Below are positions 57,820-64,000 of a DNA stretch of 64,000 bases, one piece after another. Source of the DNA: Phymorhynchus buccinoides (taxonomy: Eukaryota > Mollusca > Gastropoda > Neogastropoda > Raphitomidae). The notes below the pieces were generated by a model, which was not told the origin of the DNA, ran no database searches, and was given only the letters and a program-made list of their open reading frames with translations. How positions within the stretch are numbered: the stretch's first letter is position 1; the number at the start of each line of letters is the position of its first letter. The position numbers were made by a program, and so were the translations under genes. The stretch lies in the NCBI GenBank assembly GCA_017654935.2, contig CM065682.1, forward strand, positions 32,989,963-33,053,962. Reading direction: 5' to 3'.

Positions 57820-58097
57820 AAGAAAATGGGAAAACAACGTGCACTGCAGGCTGGCATTTCATTCTTGATTGCATTTGTGCAAACAGTAACTCATTGATGC
57901 ACTGAGGATGGAAAAGTGATAGGACCAACTGTCCTGAAATAATAAAATCAATAGGACAGTAGGTCCTGTCTCTTGCTGAAATCAAGAGGACAATGTTTGT
58001 CAGTGTCAGATTTGTTAACCTGACAGGGGGAACACAATAGGACATTTTCAGTTTTAATAAGACTATGTCTTATGACCTGGGCCTCGGGGACATCACT
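57820..58097 (+). other. Start of probable RhoGAP 3' UTR, mostly a MITE
   Basis: After the stop, about 75 bp precede a GTGATG-family MITE. The nearest AATAAA (57941-57946) lies inside that MITE. The real cleavage site is unknown. Confidence 0.5.
57894..58096 (+). mobile_element. About 200-bp MITE (GTGATG family), copy 2
   Basis: Runs from TGATGCACTGAGGATGG to CCTCGGGGACATCAC and matches the reverse complement of 10405-10601, including GTGATAGGAC, CTGTCCT and CTATGTCTTATGACC. Confidence 0.75.
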
Positions 58098-59290
58098 GCA
58101 AACTACTTGATGGTGACCTGGAGCAATTCATATTCACTGGAACTTCCAGTGGAAGGAAGTGCTCTTTTAGCAATATCATGCGCATTCACTTTAGTGTGTA
58201 ACAGTACAATCTACTGTGTGGTGAACTGACAAAGTCCAGTCAGCTCAGACTTGCATTTCACTTACAATGTGTTACAAAGAGTACACACAAAAAAACCACC
58301 CTCTTTGCGGTGATCTGGGGCAGTTTAAACTCACTGGAAGAAAATGTGTTTTAATAATGGACACGCTTGCAGTTCACTTGAGTGTATAATAACAATCTAC
58401 TTTATGGTGAGCTGACACAGTCAAACTGGCTGAAGCTTGCATATTCACTTAAGAGTTTAATAATGCAAACTACTCTTAGCGGTGATGTGGGGCAGTTCAA
58501 GTTAATTGGAAGGAAACGTGTTTTAATAATGGACAAGCTTGCATTTCACATGAGTGTGTTATGGTACAAACTACAGTACTCTTTGCGGTGATGTGGGGCA
58601 GTTCAAGTTAATTGGAAGGAAATGTGTTTTAATAATGGACAAGCTTGCATTTCACACGAGTGTGTTATGGTACAAACTACTCTTTGCGGTGATCTGGGGC
58701 ATTTCAAGTTCATTGGAAGGAATGTGTTTTAGTAATGGACAAGCTTGCATTTCACACGAGTGTGTTATGGTGCAAACTACTCTTTGTGGTGATCTGGGGC
58801 ATTTCTAACTCGCTGGAAGGAAATGTGTTTTAACAATGCACGTGCACAAAAGTTTGCCTTTCACTTGAGAGTTGAGTGTGCCTGTAATGGAACAATTTAC
58901 TTTATGGTGAGCCGACACAGTCCAACTAGCTCAAGCTTGCATTTCACTTCAGTAAGTTGTACAGCTCTAACTACTCTTTGTGGTGGCATTGTGCAGATCA
59001 AACTCACAAGCACTAGTGGACGAAATGTGTTAACATTTGTTTTCCGTACCTTTCTTTACCTTATTTATTTTCTTACCTGTTTTAAAAGGTACAGCAGTCA
59101 CTGTTTTTTTAAAATTCTTGTTTAAACAATGCAAAAAGCTTTCATTTCAGCCGGCTCAACCTTGCATTTCATTTAATTGTGTTACAGTTCAAACGACTCT
59201 TTCTGATGATCTTAGGCAGTTGGAAACTCACATGAAAGACAAAGCACAAGTTTGCATTTCTCTTTAACACAAATTACTTTGTGATGACCT
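58098..59290. repeat. Complex tandem repeat downstream of RhoGAP
   Basis: Two unit types are mixed. One has CAAACTACTCTTTGCGGTGA, TCTGGGGCAGTTCAAG and GGAAATGTGTTTTAATAATG. The other has TTTATGGTGAGCTGACACAG and AAGCTTGCATTTCACTT. The central units (about 58450-58810) are nearly identical at about 120 bp; the outer ones are diverged. Short open frames through it are not supported as genes. Confidence 0.85.
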
Positions 59291-59529
59291 AATACGGGTC
59301 AAATTCTTTCGAAAAAAAAGACAGTGGCATAAGATTACACATACTTACAATACATGGGTGCTTGTATTTAGTGTATGTGCCTGAATTCAGGTAATTTGCA
59401 ATGGCCTCTGTGCGCCCTGTATTGAAGGTTTTTGAACATTTTTAGAGCAACCTCCCTTTCTCCCTTTCTGATTTTGTTTTCCCTACCACTATTTATCACT
59501 ACCCATGTCATGCCTTAGCTTACAAGCAA

Positions 59530-59900
59530 AACTCCAGTGTCGACAGCATGCTGCAAGAACTTGCCTGGCCCTCACTGCAAGAGAGAAGAAAAAAGGCGCG
59601 ACTCACCACTCTACAAATTCAGGAACAAACTCTTGAAAATTGAGACCAAGCATGCGCCAACAATGAACAGCCAGAAGAAATCAGGACACCAGAACAACTC
59701 ACAGGCGTACGACTCTGGGCCACACCGCCAGACTGCCACCATCTAGACCTGCAAACCAGGTTCTCGGGTAGATCCCAAAGGGGCAGAGGAAAAGAGGGAG
59801 GCCAAAGATGAACTGGCATCAGACAGTGGAGCGATGCCATCGGCCGTTGGAGCGCCTTGGCTGCCTCATGCATCACACAATTTCACGATCGCATCGTACA
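59530..59900 (+). mobile_element. LINE C-terminal remnant
   Basis: One frame near 59549-59640 gives LQELAWPSLQERRKKARLTT then LYKFRNKLLKIE, a common LINE C-terminal block. Near 59778-59850 another frame gives RKRGRPKMNWHQTVER, also a LINE-type C-terminal string. Frames are broken. Confidence 0.65.
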
Positions 59901-60715
59901 GTTTCTAAGTCTAAGTAAGTATGTCTAATTAAAATAATGTACTATTGCCTGTAAAAACGAGAATGGAAGTATTTGCTGGTTTGCTCATACATAACCCAGC
60001 CATCATTTTAACCATAATTACAATGACTGATTGAGGTCAAAGCTCTTGTAAAGATACAATGTATTATAACTTTTTTTTATTTGTCTTGTAGTTGTACAAT
60101 GGAGCCTCCCTATTAAGAAAGCCTAGCCACACTACATATGATTTGACCCCAACTCGATCCGATTGTGACGATATCTGTGAGTCGAGATTCTTGTGAAATA
60201 CTTCTGTCTAAAAATAATGTTACTATTTTCGCTCACTATGGTCAAGTAGACCCAATACACGAATCAAATAAAACGTCTGATACAAAAATAAGATATTTCA
60301 TCAGATCCGTGTACGGCGGACTACGAATATAGTGAACATAGCTGGTGGGATTTCATCAGATTTATTTAGACAGTAGAATTGCAGCAATTTGCAGCATTTG
60401 TTTTAATGAGATTAAGTGAGAAGGTTTCCATGATGTCACAGAAGAATCCCCAATACTGCAGATGGATTTTGTTCTCTACCCAGGTAAATTTAATGGATTT
60501 TTTTTTGCTGAAATATGGCTGGCGGTGAAAGGGTTAAGGGCAACTAGTTGATAGAATCCAGAAAACAGAATTTGAATATTGATGGTTAAAATTTTGCAGT
60601 CCTTTGAAAGACAATCTCATGTTTAGAGATTTAAAAAAAACTGAGTGCCTGGCACTTCCAATGCGGCTTTGCTTATCTCAGCATCTGTGATCATCACTGA
60701 TGTGTCATTGTGTGT

Positions 60716-60747
<32 letters not shown>

Positions 60748-61750
60748 TATTGATTTGTTAACACCAAACCATACTTCGAGCATTAAGTACAATGAATTAA
60801 AAGCCTCTCAGCCTTCCTTCTTTTCTTTAGCTGGTCACTGTGTAACTGGTCTGAATGTTGCTGTTGAGTGAAGTGAGCCTTTGTTCCTGATTTTATCCTA
60901 GTACAGTATATTGAGCTTTAGGCCTACATGGCAAGTCTCTGTTGGGGTGACCGTGACGTCACAACATGGTGTAACAAAAAAAACCTAACATGGCAGCCTT
61001 CTCAAACGTTCAATCTAGCCCTTTTCAATGGCGTTTTTACGTTTATCTTAACTGAAATCGAATTTTTATTTGTAGGCAGAAGCCCATTTCTTTATAATCT
61101 TGCAATAGAGATCGACTTTCATTCGAACTTAACGTCCCCTTTAAGCTTGACTGTATTAGAATGGAAGTGCCAAAATAATGTTGTCTTTTATTTAACATGT
61201 GAGATGGTTTGATGAAGTTGTTTCAGAGGTTGCCTTTGTATTTAATATTAATAATCAACCCAATTGTAGAATCATAGTGATATTTGTTTTATCTGTAAAC
61301 TTTCAAATTTAAATATGCTACATGTACCTGTAAAACGTGTATGTTTACTTGTTTTATTTCAAATGATGATTGTGTTAATCATTTATGCCTACACTTTTAA
61401 TGAGGAAGCTTTTATAAAATTAAAAGAAAGAACACATGAAAATGAGTTTTTTCTGCGCCTGTATTCAGTTATGCTTTAACTGATTTTAAAGTCATCTGTT
61501 TCACTTGGTTTGTTGTTGCTGTTTTTGTTTTGTTTTGATAATAGGATGATGTGTTTGGTTTTTTGTGTGTGTTTTTTGGTACATTTGTGATGGCACATTT
61601 GTAATGGCTAAACACAGATGTGGCAACCATTCTTTGAAAACATTTTACCTGTGTTGCTTACTCTATACACTCACTTTTAATGCCTTGTTAGTTTTTCAAT
61701 AGGATTGTGATTCTCCTCTGTTAATCACTGTGACAGTTTTTATGGTACCA
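59901..61750. other. Non-coding stretch with a dispersed repeat
   Basis: No gene is seen. 60436-60535 pairs with 51538-51640, and a GT then (AG)n tract lies at about 60712-60747. Confidence 0.5.
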
Positions 61751-61910
61751 TATTTTACGGGCGCACCTGATTATCAGACGCACTCCCCAAATTTAACACA
61801 AAATTCAGGTTTTGTTATTTTGTTTTCTTACTCTATTATCAGTCGCATTATAAGGCTCAGGGGTCTCAGTCTGGGAAGAAAAAAAGTATCGCCTTATAGT
61901 CCGTAAAATA
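61751..61910. mobile_element. MITE (TATTTTACGGACTATAAGG family), copy 1
   Basis: The left end TATTTTACGG and the right end CGCCTTATAGTCCGTAAAATA are inverted repeats; the left end has lost about 9 bp. About 160 bp, no open frame. Confidence 0.75.
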
Positions 61911-62675
61911 CAATATTGTTGTTTTTTCTTTTCAGGATCATTTTATGCTCATGTAATTTTTTGTTGATTTGTGCCTGATCATGGAACATTTATTTTCCAA
62001 TCAAGTTTATTTTGACAGGGCAGCTTTAGCAAATCCAGTGATCAAAAAGAAACGTACAAACAAGAGAACAGAAACCACTGTCTCTCATGTGCACAAGCAG
62101 ACAAACAAAAGGAAACAAAAACCAGTGCCCTTCATGTTTGCAAATCTGGTGATAACAACATCATGAACTGAAATTTCTCTCAATCAGATATATTAACGGA
62201 TATAGTGATCTGTTATAGGCCTTTGCAACTAGGGTTATTAACGCCCTTGACAGTGAGGGTAATTGCTCTTGCTGGTCAGTACTGACAAGGGCATTCACTC
62301 TTGCGAAAGGCAGCCATTTAGTGGCATCAAATAGGGGTTATTGGCGAGAGTTATCCCCCTGTCTGGTCAGTACTGAGCCATCTTCCCCCACCCACCAAGG
62401 GCATTCACTCTTGCAAAAGGTGTTCGTTGCAGACCCCAATACTGCAATAGTCTTTGGATTAACAGCAATGAGCATGCACAGAAAAAATTGTCAATACTCG
62501 ACACAGGTTCTACGCTCTTGACTGAAATGACTCTTGCTGTACATTGACTGACAATCCCTTGTTGACTCTGCACAGTTTTAGATGGCTTGTGTCCCAACCT
62601 GTAATTGTTACTGACATCGTCACTTCCACCAGTTAATCAGTAAGTCATGCTTGACTGACAGGTTGAATAATGACC

Positions 62676-63150
62676 ATATTTTATGGACTAGAAGCCAGGA
62701 ATAGACCCCTGCCACCCCCGTGGGGATATCAGGGGATCTTTTGTATAAATAGTTCCTCCACCTTCTGGAAGTTCTGTGCTTGTAACTTCCTCTAATCTGC
62801 CACTCTCTTTGACTGCCTTTTTCCTTTGCTTTCTGTCATCTACTATCTTTCTGACTTATTGGCCTTTAAAAAAACAATCTTCCAAATAATTTTTCTCCTT
62901 TGAGCTCCTCCAAAATCGGAATGTGTTGGCTGTACGCAGCAGGGAGACCAGTGAAAACTGAAAAACGGACACATATGTACCTTGCCCATCATGGCCACTT
63001 GGCCTGGGACCGCAGAAGAAGAGAAGAAGACCCCTGCGTCTTATTGTGTGACTTACAATATAGTAAGAAACTACAATAACAAAATCAGAATGTTGTGTAA
63101 GAAATGGGGGATGTGCTTTAAAATAGGATGTGCCTTATAGTCCATAAAAT
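62676..63150. mobile_element. MITE (TATTTTACGGACTATAAGG family), copy 2, split by a retroposon
   Basis: The ends TATTTTATGGACTAGAAG and CCTTATAGTCCATAAAAT are inverted repeats. The element is interrupted at 62712-63027. Confidence 0.75.
62712..63027 (+). mobile_element. GAA-tailed retroposon nested in a MITE
   Basis: Matches 37903-38228 from CCCCGTGGGGATA to the AGAAGAGAAGA tail. It is flanked by AGACCCCTG at 62703-62711 and 63028-63036, a 9-bp target-site duplication. Confidence 0.85.
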
Positions 63151-63969
63151 GCTGAACTTATTACAGCTCTGTCATGAAATTTGTTCACTACGCAATTTTC
63201 TGCTCACTTTTTTTTTTTATACCAGGCAATTTTCTTTTTACAAATTGTATTTATTTTTATGTACGCCTTCGTCTATGTAACTCCCTGTTTAGGTACTTAT
63301 GCGCAAGGCAATTCTCCATTCACAAAGTTTACATTTTATGCTATCTACACCACTCTGCTCACAAATTTATACTACAAACTTGTCTCTGGTGTTTTGTAAA
63401 TGATTACACAATTTGTTGATAATAATAATATGTTTGTTTGAAGAACTGGGCTGCTTTTGCCCTCTTATGATGCTGTATGCGTTTAGTTCTCGTCATCCAC
63501 AGTACAGATATGCTAGAAGTAGAAATACGAATTTGATCATGTATCACATTAATTCATTTGATAAAAATCATGGAGCTGTATTGTTTTGTATTAACCTTTA
63601 TTGCCAATGTGGATTTCTTACTGTAAAACCAGTAAGGAAGAAAATTGCTTTTCATGCAGCGCCGCTTTTGTTTTGTTTTTGCATGTTGGTCATGTGTTTT
63701 ACTGTAATTAATTGGAGAGGTGGGGAAAGGAGAAATTTTGACCATTGAGAAACCCTTTGTTTCGACTAGGTTCTCTTTTTTTCTGTATACAACCACCATC
63801 GTTCTAATAGATGATTAGGATGACTTAGTCTGTTCCCTATCAGTTTTTCGATATACTTAACTGATAATGTGCACAAGTTTATATGATATTTTACTAGCTT
63901 TCAGTGAAACCATTTAAATTTGTTTTCTTTATGAAAACTTGTTAAGTGTTGTTACTGTTAGTACTACTG
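63151..63969. other. Non-coding stretch, nothing recognised
   Basis: AT-rich. Open frames are short and lack known domains. Confidence 0.45.
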
Positions 63970-64000
63970 TATTTTACGGACTACAAGGCGCACCTGATTA
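63970..64000. mobile_element. MITE (TATTTTACGGACTATAAGG family), copy 3, cut by the window end
   Basis: TATTTTACGGACTACAAGGC followed by GCACCTGATTA matches the left end of copy 1, with the bases that copy 1 lost. Confidence 0.7.

Overview
This window is animal nuclear DNA. The genes have GT-AG introns, the protein families are metazoan, and most of the sequence is transposon or simple repeat. Dense (CT)n/(AG)n arrays, CR1-like LINEs, a tRNA-headed SINE and telomere-like TTAGGG motifs would fit a mollusc, most likely a gastropod. That assignment is an inference; no species-specific marker was seen.

Three protein-coding loci are supported, all on the + strand. (1) 17531-21841 is a four-exon carbohydrate sulfotransferase of the Golgi HNK-1-ST/CHST8-14 family. 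Its splice phases agree and give 460 aa, with a signal anchor, the 5'-PSB motif and the 3'-PB motif. (2) 34467-37516 is an unrecognised Ser/Pro/Gln/Thr-rich, probably disordered protein. It has one clean phase-0 intron but two compensating breaks of frame. (3) 48535-57819 is a four-exon RhoGAP of the ARHGAP22/24/25 (FilGAP) type: PH domain, RhoGAP domain with arginine finger, and a C-terminal coiled coil, 723 aa with all phases agreeing. The three look functionally unrelated.

Layout: 1-17.5 kb is gene-poor and repeat-rich, with a repeatedly copied hairpin-ended element, foldback MITEs, a 23-copy 50-bp satellite and long CT arrays. 17.5-22.2 kb is the sulfotransferase; its intron 2 carries four decayed copies of the start of exon 3. 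22.2-27.8 kb holds MITEs, minisatellites and LINE tails. 28.2-31.6 kb is a 5'-truncated, frameshifted LINE. 34.4-37.5 kb is the unknown gene. 37.9-40.3 kb holds retroposons, a perfect hairpin and tandem repeats. 40.3-43.8 kb is a broken CR1-like LINE. 44.2-46.2 kb is a minisatellite full of nuclear-receptor-type half-sites. 46.3-46.8 kb is an inverted pair of U2 snRNA 5'-end sequences. 48.5-57.8 kb is the RhoGAP, with SINE, pogo-like and THAP insertions in its introns. 57.8-64 kb is its probable 3' UTR followed by MITEs and LINE remnants.

The most unusual structures are: a satellite that is demonstrably an internal expansion of a MITE; telomere-like cores lying inside several unrelated inverted-repeat elements; serial fossil copies of a catalytic exon; the U2-ended inverted repeat; and a minisatellite carrying DR1/ERR-like sites. 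No autonomous novel gene system was identified.
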